47,013 nucleotides of DNA from Vibrio sp. S9_S30. Its GTDB lineage: Bacteria > Pseudomonadota > Gammaproteobacteria > Enterobacterales > Vibrionaceae. The position numbers were made by a program, and so were the translations under genes. The notes under the pieces were generated by a model. The model saw only the letters and a program-made list of their open reading frames with translations, did no database searches and had not been told where the DNA came from. How positions within the stretch are numbered: the first letter of the stretch is position 1; every line of letters begins with the position of its first letter. The stretch is taken from the NCBI RefSeq assembly GCF_014694455.1, contig NZ_JAAUWT010000024.1, positions 1 to 47,013 on the forward strand, written 5' to 3'. Below are positions 17,363 to 24,956 of this stretch, in pieces.

Positions 17363-17860
17363 GGGTAGCACTGGGGACATAGACTCTCTTCTCCATGTGA
17401 GAGATGTGAGAGATGCGAGAGATGCGAGAGAGTCGTTGATACCAAATATTACTGAGGCAAGAGGTGATAATAAGAGGGAGTAACACGAGACGACCCACCT
17501 CACAGTATCAAAAATCGGTAACGAGTTGTTATCAGCTTGCTACACCTAGAATTTCAGCATACTGAGCAACAATCCAATCGATGCTTCCGCGTTCATTTTA
17601 GATCTTAAATAGCACTCTATCCTTTTGTTTTACATGTGTTTATATCAAAAAAACCGAACAAAACCCTTAGTTTTTGTCACATATAACGACGACTTCTAAT
17701 CGCATAAAATGGACAAATTATGTCACTTTTGGAATTAATCATTTTCATTTATTCCCTATATCAATAAAAACGAAAGCGCTACATTTACACAGATTTAACA
17801 TAAATAACACAGGTTTAAACATCACTCAGCTTCGGCTTAATTCGTGACACATGAAAGGGG
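17363..17860. other. AT-rich spacer before the lactate genes
   Basis: No gene seen. It holds the 9-bp tandem repeat at 17395, and about 17740-17800 is very AT-rich with aacgaaagcgctacatt, which has a 6-bp palindrome agcgct of the kind found in LacI-type operators. This is a weak hint only. The promoter for lldD, formerly for the permease before it, is likely here. Confidence 0.35.
17395..17431 (+). repeat. 9-bp tandem repeat
   Basis: Four near-perfect copies of gagagatg[tc] followed by a partial gagag. Non-coding. Confidence 0.8.
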
Positions 17861-17866
17861 CAATAT

Positions 17867-18038
17867 GAAGAAGCACAGGCGCTTTACATATCCAGTGCAG
17901 TCGTTGTCGTACTTCAAGCGGTTGAATCTGCGGCGGGTAATATGATTGCTGATCGCGGCTTCCACAACGGTAGGCTTGGTTGGACAAAAAGGCACAACGC
18001 CCATGAATCTAAGAGTTAAATATAAAAATCAGGATTGA
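17867..18038 (+). pseudogene. L-lactate permease C-terminal remnant
   Basis: One frame reads YISSAVVVVLQAVESAAGNM. After a frameshift near 17950 the next frame reads IAASTTVGLVGQKGTTPMN and ends at a TGA just before lldD. Both pieces match the closing region of LctP/LldP permeases (SAAGNMIA..NVVAASATVGLxGxEG). Everything upstream is gone, and the HNV part between the two pieces is lost or scrambled. Its place directly ahead of lldD is where a permease gene would be expected. Confidence 0.6.
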
Positions 18039-18042
18039 AATT

Positions 18043-19194
18043 ATGATTATCTCCGCATCGACTGATTATCGCGCTGCAGCAAAAGCAAAACTGCCACCTT
18101 TTTTGTTTCATTACATTGATGGTGGCTCTTACAACGAGCACACATTAAGGCACAATACCGACGATCTTTCTGACGTAGCATTGCGCCAACGTGTTTTACG
18201 GGACATGTCCGATCTCAGCCTAGATACAGAATTGTTTGGCGAAAAGATGTCCATGCCTATCGGGCTTGCTCCTGTCGGTTTAAGCGGCATGTATGCGCGC
18301 CGAGGGGAAGTTCAAGCGGCTAAAGCCGCCGACAAAAAAGGCATCCCTTTTACCATGTCAACGGTGTCGGTTTGCCCGATTGAAGAAGTGGCGCCAGCAA
18401 TAGAACGACCGATGTGGTTCCAGCTGTACGTTTTGAAAGATCGTGGCTTTATGCAAAATGTGCTTGAAAGAGCGAAAGCAGCGGGCGTATCAACGTTGGT
18501 CTTTACGGTAGACATGCCCGTGCCTGGCGCCCGTTATCGCGACATGCATTCTGGAATGAGTGGTCCTAATGCCGCTATGCGCAGAGTATTCCAATCGATG
18601 CTCCACCCAAGTTGGGCGCTTGATGTTGGCATTTTAGGAAAACCGCACGATTTAGGGAACATTTCTACCTATCGAGGTGAACCAACCAAACTTGAAGATT
18701 ATATCGGCTGGTTAGGTGCAAACTTCGACCCGTCAATTAGCTGGAAAGACTTAGAGTGGATCCGAGATTTCTGGGATGGTCCGATGGTTATAAAGGGGAT
18801 TCTAGACGAAGAAGACGCCAAAGATGCCGTAAGGTTTGGTGCTGATGGTATTGTGGTCTCCAACCATGGTGGCCGACAATTGGACGGCGTTCTATCAACG
18901 GTTCGTGCCCTTCCCTATATTGCTGATGCCGTTAAAGGGGATTTAAAAATCATGGTTGATTCTGGCATTCGAACCGGTCTAGACGTTGTACGCATGCTGG
19001 CACTGGGAGCCGATTTTACGTTACTCGGCCGCTCATTCGTTTATGCGTTGGCAGCACAAGGCGGTGCTGGGGTAGAAAACCTACTCGATTTGTATGAGAA
19101 GGAAATGCGCGTAGCTATGACATTAACTGGGGCAAAAAGTATTTCAGATATCTCCTCCGACTTGTTGGTTGATCTGAGTAAGCAAGCTTCTTAA
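18043..19194 (+). CDS. lldD: FMN-dependent L-lactate dehydrogenase
   Basis: 383 residues, full length for LldD. It has MIISASTDYRAAAKAKLPPF at the start, FHYIDGGSYNE, substrate-site VDMPVPGARYRD, and the flavoenzyme signature SNHGGRQLD (residues 273-281, His275 as catalytic base, Arg278 binding the carboxylate), then DSGIRTGLD and LGRSF for FMN phosphate. It oxidises L-lactate to pyruvate at the inner membrane and passes electrons to quinone, for growth on lactate. The site agga lies 8-9 bases before the ATG. The permease normally paired with it survives only as a short remnant upstream, so lactate must enter by another route. A strong terminator follows. Confidence 0.95.
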   Translation: MIISASTDYRAAAKAKLPPFLFHYIDGGSYNEHTLRHNTDDLSDVALRQRVLRDMSDLSLDTELFGEKMSMPIGLAPVGLSGMYARRGEVQAAKAADKKGIPFTMSTVSVCPIEEVAPAIERPMWFQLYVLKDRGFMQNVLERAKAAGVSTLVFTVDMPVPGARYRDMHSGMSGPNAAMRRVFQSMLHPSWALDVGILGKPHDLGNISTYRGEPTKLEDYIGWLGANFDPSISWKDLEWIRDFWDGPMVIKGILDEEDAKDAVRFGADGIVVSNHGGRQLDGVLSTVRALPYIADAVKGDLKIMVDSGIRTGLDVVRMLALGADFTLLGRSFVYALAAQGGAGVENLLDLYEKEMRVAMTLTGAKSISDISSDLLVDLSKQAS

Positions 19195-19213
19195 ATTGCC
19201 ACAACATACAAAA

Positions 19214-19249
19214 AATGCGAGAGATTTTATTAAACCTCTCGCATTTTTG
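19214..19249 (+). terminator. Terminator of lldD
   Basis: Perfect 10-bp stem aatgcgagag/ctctcgcatt with a 12-base loop, followed by tttgctctttt-like T-rich sequence. Confidence 0.9.
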
Positions 19250-19301
19250 CTCTTTCATCGCCAATATACGCCTCTCCTGAATCATCTAGATATCAATACT
19301 C

Positions 19302-19778
19302 ATGAAAAAACCCCTATTACCACTGGCTCTGCTGGCTATGTCTTGTGCCGCTTACGCACAAGAAGGTTACTACTTCGGGCTGGGTTATAACATTTCCACT
19401 TCAGAACACAACGACGGCAAAGTAGGATTAAGCGCGAGCTTCGGGCACACATACCCACTAGGAAGTCGCTTCATGATGTCTTCAGAATGGCTTTATACCG
19501 ATCTAGGCAAACATAATCACTACGAACTTTCTAGTATTGCATGGAACCTAAAACCTACATTGCCACTTAGCGATACGATGCACATCGCTGGCGTATTTGG
19601 TACGAACTATTATTTCCAAGAAAGTCGTATCGATAAAGACAACACATTTGGTATTTCGTACGGAGCGGAAATAGGCTTGCGATTAACACAAAATATCGCG
19701 GTTAACACTGGCTATAAGATCTATGATGCGAAATCGAAACTTTCATCCATGTACGCAGAGTTCCAACTGCGATTCTAG
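19302..19778 (+). CDS. Small outer-membrane beta-barrel protein
   Basis: 158 residues. The signal peptide MKKPLLPLALLAMSCAAYA is cut before QEGYYFGLGYN. The mature part alternates aromatic and polar residues in strands typical of an 8-stranded OmpA/OmpX-type barrel (GLSASFGHTYPLGSRF, MSSEWLYTDLG, GISYGAEIGLRL, MYAEFQLRF) and ends in Phe, the usual signal for insertion by the BAM complex. Function unknown. It is bounded by terminators on both sides, so it is transcribed alone. Confidence 0.75.
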   Translation: MKKPLLPLALLAMSCAAYAQEGYYFGLGYNISTSEHNDGKVGLSASFGHTYPLGSRFMMSSEWLYTDLGKHNHYELSSIAWNLKPTLPLSDTMHIAGVFGTNYYFQESRIDKDNTFGISYGAEIGLRLTQNIAVNTGYKIYDAKSKLSSMYAEFQLRF

Positions 19779-19793
19779 ATACCGAATATTAAA

Positions 19794-19822
19794 AATGCCG
19801 ACTTCATGTCGGCATTCATTTT
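19794..19822 (+). terminator. Terminator of the small barrel gene
   Basis: Perfect 9-bp stem aatgccgac/gtcggcatt with a 5-base loop, followed by cattttcc. The run of A's before it could serve the converging minus-strand genes too. Confidence 0.85.
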
Positions 19823-19840
19823 CCTTCAGAATGAGTTTAA

Positions 19841-19894
19841 CTTACCTTCATTGATCTTAGTACTTACCCTCATTGATCTTAGTACTTACCTTCC
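19841..19894 (+). repeat. 22-bp tandem duplication at a gene end
   Basis: cttaccttcattgatcttag plus ta occurs twice (19841-19862, 19863-19884, one base different), with a third partial copy to 19894. It includes the stop codon and last codons of the gene read on the minus strand, so a spare stop-containing unit lies downstream. Confidence 0.9.
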
Positions 19895-20235
19895 AAAATA
19901 ACGGTATGCTTTGAGCGTCTTTCGGCATAACGACTTTTCATTTGACGAACATCGTTTAAAAATGGGGCGTAAAAGATGGGAAATAGGCACCCCATAACCA
20001 ATACGTAACTCATTTTAAGTCGCAAAGACATCTTTTGCTTCACACCATCGTCAAATACGGTGACACCTGTAGCGACAAAAAAGCCTAGAACGTAAAGCGT
20101 AACCAAAGACCCCAGTGCAACGTAAACTCGCATAATGTGCCGAGTGATTTCACTGACAGTTTGGTGAACACATGGTGTCATGTCGTTTATAAACTCGCAG
20201 TACTCTATGTATTCTAAGCCAATAAACCATTCCAT
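19879..20235 (-). CDS. Small membrane protein, function unknown
   Basis: 118 residues. Two hydrophobic segments (VYVALGSLVTLYVLGFFVATG and MSYVLVMGCLFPIFYAPFL) are separated by a charged loop, and the C-terminus is basic. An ideal aaaggag lies 6-7 bases before the ATG. Its start is 3 bases after the stop of the DUF805 gene, so the two form an operon and may work together in the membrane. No family recognised. A tandem duplication overlaps its last codons. Confidence 0.6.
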   Translation of the reverse strand: MEWFIGLEYIEYCEFINDMTPCVHQTVSEITRHIMRVYVALGSLVTLYVLGFFVATGVTVFDDGVKQKMSLRLKMSYVLVMGCLFPIFYAPFLNDVRQMKSRYAERRSKHTVILEGKY

Positions 20236-20238
20236 TCG

Positions 20239-20733
20239 CTACTCCTTTTTTGTACTTTGATCCGCAAATGTGTTCCCTGTTTTCACTTCGTATTGGTGAG
20301 CCGTTTCTGTGAATTCTGGCAACACTGACATAAGAGAAGTCAACATGATCGAGGTATACAAAAAGGGAAGACACACCGACAGCACTTTGATCCCCCTGCT
20401 AGAGGCAAAAGGAACTTCACCAAAACGATTGTCATCCATATCGCCGGGAACAAGGCAAAGAGGAAAATTAAGCACAGGTATCCACGCAATCAATACCAAC
20501 CAAGGAGAAAAATCTATATCCTTGAGCCTTTTTACAATGAAGAGAACATAGAAAAAGAAAGTGATGGGCACAACAAGAAAGCCAAACTCACCCAATACAT
20601 TAGGCAATAGCAAACAAGCCGTCGCCCAACAAGCAAACTCTGCACGGTTTAGCCGACCTCTTAGCTCGTAAAACTGAGGTTTGGTTTCTTTTAAGGGTAT
20701 ATCTGGGGAACGAAGTAACTCTGATTCCGTCAT
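20239..20733 (-). CDS. DUF805 family membrane protein
   Basis: 164 residues. FYELRGRLNRAEF is the DUF805 opening motif, with hydrophobic segments around residues 37-65, 77-95 and 118-138. GDMDDNRFGEVPF corresponds to the PGxxGxNRFGxxP motif after the third strand of the family. DUF805 proteins are inner-membrane proteins of unknown function. First gene of a two-gene operon; aggat precedes the ATG. Confidence 0.75.
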   Translation of the reverse strand: MTESELLRSPDIPLKETKPQFYELRGRLNRAEFACWATACLLLPNVLGEFGFLVVPITFFFYVLFIVKRLKDIDFSPWLVLIAWIPVLNFPLCLVPGDMDDNRFGEVPFASSRGIKVLSVCLPFLYTSIMLTSLMSVLPEFTETAHQYEVKTGNTFADQSTKKE

Positions 20734-21116
20734 TATTTATCCTGATTTTATGTTTTTATCTAGCCAACTTTTCTTGTTCAGGGTCAGGAAATAAGGTTTG
20801 CAATAGCAAGAATAAGCAAATGATACTCAACCCCATGCAAACGAACCTACTTGCGTGACTGAGTGTTTGGTAGCAAACGCACTCGGTTATTCACTTGCCA
20901 GTGTAAGTTGTATCATTCGCATAAATATTCATTCTATAAAAAAGCAACGCCTACCAGGTACAAACACATATCTCGCCAAACAAGGCTTTTTATCGCGAAG
21001 AATAATATAGCGGGTATGAGCGAAAACTCAGAAAAATTTGCATAGACACGCGATACCCTTAACAATTTTTTATGTGAATGCGGATGGGCGTGTAACCACC
21101 GCTTACTCTTGACAAA
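20734..21116. other. Spacer, nothing recognised
   Basis: Upstream region of the DUF805 operon and downstream region of the GNAT gene. Both neighbours are on the minus strand. No convincing gene or stem-loop with T-run. Confidence 0.4.
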
Positions 21117-21617
21117 TCAATCTCTTAACTCCAATTGCCAATAGCTCACATCGATCAGCTTGCCGAACTTTAGCCCGACGCTCTTAAACTCCCCCACTTT
21201 TTGAAACCCTAAAGATTGATGTAACGCGATACTGGCGTCATTGGGTAAACTTACTACCCCCATTATGTTGCGAATACCGCGTTTTGCGAGAATGGAGATT
21301 AAGTGAGAATAAAGCGCTTTTCCAATGCCCTGACCTAACGCGTTTGGGGCAACATAAACTGAAGACTCAACAGTATAACGATAGGCACTTCGAGCATGCC
21401 ACATCCCTGCATAGGCATAACCAAGAACCGCTTCATTTTCCACTATGACGATCCAAGGTAAGCTGTGACTTTGGATCTTACCTACTCTTTGGTTCATTTC
21501 TTCAGTTGAAATCGGCTTTTCTTCAAACGTTGCAGTGCTGTTTACAATAAAATCATTGTAGATGTTTGTTATCGCCTCAATATCCTGTGAATTTACATAC
21601 CTAATGTCCATATCCAC
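21117..21617 (-). CDS. GNAT acetyltransferase, phosphinothricin/methionine-sulfone acetyltransferase type
   Basis: 166 residues. The pattern ITNIYNDFIVNSTATFEEKP, VLGYAYAGMWHARSAYRYTVE, then VYVAPNALGQGIGKALYSHL (acetyl-CoA loop) and FQKVGEFKSVGLKFGK identifies the Pat/YncA/MddA group. These use acetyl-CoA to acetylate small amines such as methionine sulfoximine or phosphinothricin. Two starts are possible, GTG 21617 and ATG 21611, both behind aggagg. Stands alone. Confidence 0.85.
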   Translation of the reverse strand: MDMDIRYVNSQDIEAITNIYNDFIVNSTATFEEKPISTEEMNQRVGKIQSHSLPWIVIVENEAVLGYAYAGMWHARSAYRYTVESSVYVAPNALGQGIGKALYSHLISILAKRGIRNIMGVVSLPNDASIALHQSLGFQKVGEFKSVGLKFGKLIDVSYWQLELRD

Positions 21618-21661
21618 GCCTTCCTCCTATTACCATGTCTATTCCTTCTTTTATCACATCA

Positions 21662-21840
21662 ATGTGATGCGTTCAGCTTATATGCCCAAGTCACGCAGAT
21701 GTTTGGCATTAAGTACCATTTCTTTATGCAGGAAGATGGACTCAACATAGATTCAAATTTTTCGAACAAAATAGTCAATGAAAACGTATTTTTCATCCAT
21801 CGGTTTCCCAATATGATCACTTTCAACAGCGAATAAAAGA
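21662..21840 (+). pseudogene. Possible gene tail, unrecognised
   Basis: A plus-strand frame ending in TAA just before doxX reads AFSLYAQVTQMFGIKYHFFM and later FFIHRFPNMITFNSE. It looks protein-like but has no ATG and no ribosome site. It may be the end of a deleted gene, or chance. Confidence 0.25.
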
Positions 21841-21882
21841 AGTTAGCCACTAAGTAACTTATTCAAATATATTGAGGTAACC

Positions 21883-22326
21883 ATGAAAACTATCCTGAAG
21901 AAGATCACCGATAGCAACGCAGGTTTCGCAACGTTGGCGTTACGCATCCCTATTGGGATCATCCTTATCGCTCATGGGGCGCAAAAGCTGTTTGGGTGGT
22001 TTGGCGGCTATGGATTAGAAGGAACAGGACAATGGATGGCTTCAATAGGCTTAGCACCCGGCGTTTTAATGGCATTTCTTGCTGGTAGTGCGGAATTCTT
22101 CGGAGGGTTATTTTTAGTATTGGGTTTGCTTACACGCCCCGCCGCATTGGTTACCGCGTTTACAATGGTGATCGCGATATTCTCAGTGCATTTTGAAAAC
22201 GGCTTGTTCTTATCAAACAACGGTTATGAGTTTGGTTTAGCACTACTTGCTGCCTCTGTTTCTTTGACCATATCAGGGTCAGGAAAACTAGCGCTAGACC
22301 AATCACTTAATAAAAAGATTACTTAA
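21883..22326 (+). CDS. DoxX family membrane protein
   Basis: 147 residues with four predicted membrane segments. The hallmarks are LRIPIGIILIAHGAQKLFGWFGGYG, GSAEFFGGLFLVLGLLTRPAALV and ANGYEFGLAL-like LSNNGYEFGLALL. DoxX/YphA-type proteins sit in the inner membrane and are tied loosely to redox and thiol stress; the substrate is not known. The site gaggt lies just before the ATG. The final codons are part of a 16-bp tandem duplication, and a stem-loop follows. Confidence 0.85.
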   Translation: MKTILKKITDSNAGFATLALRIPIGIILIAHGAQKLFGWFGGYGLEGTGQWMASIGLAPGVLMAFLAGSAEFFGGLFLVLGLLTRPAALVTAFTMVIAIFSVHFENGLFLSNNGYEFGLALLAASVSLTISGSGKLALDQSLNKKIT

Positions 22327-22336
22327 TAAAAAGATT
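22305..22336 (+). repeat. 16-bp perfect tandem duplication over the doxX stop
   Basis: acttaataaaaagatt occurs at 22305-22320 and 22321-22336 and is then followed by actta. The duplication includes the end of DoxX, so the original stop may have been at the first taa-like position after a shift in phase. Confidence 0.9.
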
Positions 22337-22359
22337 ACTTAACGGTGGCTCACAAGATG

Positions 22360-22390
22360 AAAAGCGTAGACTAATCTGCGCTTTTCTCTC
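22360..22390 (+). terminator. Bidirectional terminator between doxX and the Nudix remnant
   Basis: 11-bp stem aaaagcgtaga/tctgcgctttt (one G-T pair) with a 4-base loop. U-rich on both strands. Confidence 0.75.
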
Positions 22391-22712
22391 ACCAAATCGG
22401 GTTATCTATTATCAGCCATAAAGAGACGAACAGTAAGCAAAGTGCAGAGAACCCTTCGCCAACGAATGCACCTAAGATTTTCATTGCCGAGACCGTATAC
22501 CCTGTCTCTTCTAATACTTCACGCTTTATCGCTGCGCTTGGCGACTCACTTGGCTCTATCATCCCGGCAGGCAAGCTCCAAGACCCGTCTTGTTTTTGTT
22601 GAATCAGTAGGCGTTTACGTTCATCTAAAATGACAGCGGCAACACCAAGAATCAACAGCGGCTTGTTCCCTATAAGAGATCGAATTTCTTTAATATAATG
22701 ACTCGCACTTAT
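22389..22712 (-). pseudogene. Nudix hydrolase, decaying (lost start codon, truncated end)
   Basis: The frame carries a perfect Nudix box (G-x5-E-x7-REVxEExGY) after ILDERKRLLIQQKQDGSWSLP. In-frame family-like codons (SHYIKEIRSLIGNKPLL) extend further upstream than any ATG. Behind an ideal aaggga, 6 bases on, the expected ATG is ATA at 22712-22710. The C-terminus stops about 25 residues after the box, where family members continue for 50-70 more. Translation could restart at TTG or ATG near 22655, giving 88 residues that are unlikely to fold. Intact relatives clear oxidised or signalling nucleotides. Confidence 0.65.
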
Positions 22713-22774
22713 TGCTTTCCCTTAAAACTTACCCAATATAACTAATTGAAATTTTACAGAATAACGGAATGTTC

Positions 22775-23260
22775 ATGCCCAACATCAGACCCGCAAAATC
22801 AGAAGACATAAAGAAAATCGCTGAAATCGAATCCCTTTGCTTTCCAGAAAGTGAAGCCGCTTCTCTCAAGAGCTTTACCGAACGATTCCAAGTTTTTCCT
22901 GAATGCTTTTTTGTACTAGAAGTTAATGGAGAAATCGCTGGGCACATCAATGGATGTCGATACCACAAAGCCGAATTGCCCGACGAACTTTTTGAAAACG
23001 CCAATCTTCACAATCCAAATGGCATGTACCAAACCGTTTTTGGCTTGGCAGTCGCTCCTTCCCACCAGCGTAAAGGCTACGCGTCTAAACTCACAAAGCA
23101 TTTAATAGAGGTTTGTAAACAGCGTAACCTCACTGGCATGGTTCTGACTTGTAAAGAGCACCTCATTCCTTTTTACCAAAGCCATGGATTTACTTCACAA
23201 GGTCAGTCTGAGTCGTCACATGGTGGCGCACGGTGGTACGACATGACTATTGAGTTTTAA
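22775..23260 (+). CDS. GNAT acetyltransferase
   Basis: 161 residues from ATG 22775, with cgga 7 bases ahead; an ATG at 22769 would add two residues. The layout IRPAKSEDIKKIAEIESLCF, then VLEVNGEIAGHINGC, VFGLAVAPSHQRKGYASKL (acetyl-CoA loop) and IPFYQSHGF resembles arylalkylamine/serotonin-type acetyltransferases of bacteria. The substrate is unknown. Its end overlaps the convergent GST gene by 14 bases. Confidence 0.8.
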   Translation: MPNIRPAKSEDIKKIAEIESLCFPESEAASLKSFTERFQVFPECFFVLEVNGEIAGHINGCRYHKAELPDELFENANLHNPNGMYQTVFGLAVAPSHQRKGYASKLTKHLIEVCKQRNLTGMVLTCKEHLIPFYQSHGFTSQGQSESSHGGARWYDMTIEF

Positions 23261-23900
23261 CCAGGCGAAAAGGCGTTAGGTCTATCTTTTCTATCTCACA
23301 CACCGCTTTAATCGTAGGGTGGTGGCTTAATGCTTGAAGATACGCTGCGAGATGAGGAAATGTCATCGGATTTTTCTCAACTGGCAGCGACCATTCAGCC
23401 AACATAAACAAGAAGTAATCACAAACCGATATGCTATCGCCAATCAGGTATTTGTGCTTCGATAATTGATCATTAATCACCGACAATGCATTCGCTATTT
23501 GAACTTCTTGCGCAGCACGTACATGTTTGATTGTGCTTTCATCATTTGTGTGGCGATGCGGGTAATAGTAAACCATAAGCTCTGCTTGCAACGTGTTGTT
23601 CAGGTAAGCAAGCCATTGAAGAAAGACAGGGCGGGCTTTATCTCCGACTGGCGGAATCAACTGGTGTTCTGGGTGACTCTCGGCTATGTACATACAAATA
23701 GCTGGGCTTTCAAAAATCGGTTGTCCATCGTCAATTAGGGTTGGAATTCGCCCAGCAGGGTTTAGCTTTAAATAGTCCGCTGACTTTTGAAAATTGGATT
23801 TTTTATCGACCAAAACCAATTCGTAAGGTAATTGCATGTGATGCAGTAAAAAGTGCGGCGCTAAACTGGCATTGTTCGGGTAATAGTAAAGTGTGTACAT
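23247..23900 (-). CDS. Glutathione S-transferase family protein
   Basis: 217 residues. An N-terminal thioredoxin-like domain (MYTLYYYPNNASLAPHFLLH, LNPAGRIPTLIDDGQPIFES with the cis-Pro and the Glu-Ser pair that binds the glutamyl part of glutathione, residues 52-70) is followed by an all-helical C-terminal domain with the YLIGDSISVCDYFLF N-capping motif. It conjugates or reduces with glutathione; the substrate is unknown. The site aaggat lies 7 bases before the ATG. Convergent with, and slightly overlapping, the GNAT gene. Confidence 0.85.
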   Translation of the reverse strand: MYTLYYYPNNASLAPHFLLHHMQLPYELVLVDKKSNFQKSADYLKLNPAGRIPTLIDDGQPIFESPAICMYIAESHPEHQLIPPVGDKARPVFLQWLAYLNNTLQAELMVYYYPHRHTNDESTIKHVRAAQEVQIANALSVINDQLSKHKYLIGDSISVCDYFLFMLAEWSLPVEKNPMTFPHLAAYLQALSHHPTIKAVCEIEKIDLTPFRLVKTQ

Positions 23901-24031
23901 CGGATATCCTTATAAGCGGTTTACGCAGCAGTCTCTATTACAGTTGCGTCATTCTTACTCTAAGTTACTCAAGAAGCACCGTCTAGGCACTTCGAACATT
24001 CTAATGCGTGATCATTAATTAACCCCATTGC

Positions 24032-24112
24032 CTATATAAAAGCAGGTGCGGTTGTCGGCACTGCACCACCGCAGCGAGGTAATCCATCTGGTCCCGTTAC
24101 CGTATCTGCCAT
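24032..24112 (-). pseudogene. DNA-3-methyladenine glycosylase I (Tag) N-terminal remnant
   Basis: Behind a good gaaggga site the minus strand reads MADTVTGPDGLPRC and then stops after 26 codons. A neighbouring frame continues WCSADN, as in Tag enzymes (VxGPDGxPRCxWCxxxxxxxxYHDxEWG). The YHDxEWG block and all that follows are missing. If right, it is a frameshifted and truncated copy. The rest of 23901-24250 holds nothing recognisable. Confidence 0.4.
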
Positions 24113-24250
24113 ACTATTTCCCTTCTAAAAATTGCAATTTTTTGTCTGCTGTATGAATCATTGTTTCAATAACTTCAACAGTGACAACTCCCTCAGAAAC
24201 AAAATAGGACAAATGGCCTTTTTTCTCAGATCGTTGTCACAGAGTTAAGA

Positions 24251-24749
24251 TCAAGCACTCTGATTAAATCTCGCGTAATGGTTCACACCAAAGCTATACA
24301 CCACTTTTAACATAAACAAAGCACTGACAATCGCCATCCAATTTGGAAGTTGAAGAAGCGGCAGTAACAATAGCCCCACACACATGACGGTGGCACCAAT
24401 AAATGTTTGATGCGAGCTTCCAGCATAGCGATTCACGACCGTGGCGAAACCGATGGTAAATGCCCAGACGATGCCCGCTTCTATAAGAAAACCTGCCAAC
24501 AACCAAGCAATAAGCAGGATGTGAACGTGGCTAATTAGCAATACAGTCGGCGAGAACATCAGCCACGATGATGAAGCCAACGATAGTCGCAATGAGTCCC
24601 CTACCCTCGGCAATATTCGGCAAATAGTACGACGTGTAAATGAGCCAAGTTCCCAGTGTGGCAAACAAGGCGATACAAACCACTTCAAAGTAAGTTTGTT
24701 CCTCTCCCAATACTTCATGTAAAGACGGATGAACCTGAAAACTTGTCAT
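24251..24749 (-). pseudogene. Four-segment membrane protein split by a frameshift
   Basis: The gene starts well (aaggag, then ATG 24749) and reads to FIIVADVLADCIAN and a TAG. A second frame takes over in the same place with VLLISHVHILLIAWLL and runs to 24251, adding three more hydrophobic segments. Joined, it would be about 165 residues with four to five membrane segments and no known family. A one-base change around 24535-24550 explains it. It could be a pseudogene, a sequencing error, or, less likely, a programmed shift. Confidence 0.55.
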
Positions 24750-24956
24750 AGAAAACTCCTTTCTAATCTCTCTGCTTTCAGGCTATCAAGCCTTGCAATA
24801 GCACCAAGTTAATATTGCGATATCTGGTATACCCAAAAGGCCAATATCCAAACTGCATATACTCAACCTAATAGACAAAACTAACATTCACCGGACTTAT
24901 ATCAATCACAGCAGCGGTATATTCGTTCAATATCACCCACACCATAACAATGCGAC

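Noticed and set aside
17865..17941. Small gene starting MKKHRRFTYPVQ before lldD
   Set aside because: Although aaagggg precedes the ATG, the neighbouring frame matches lactate permease, so this is more likely a chance frame in the remnant.
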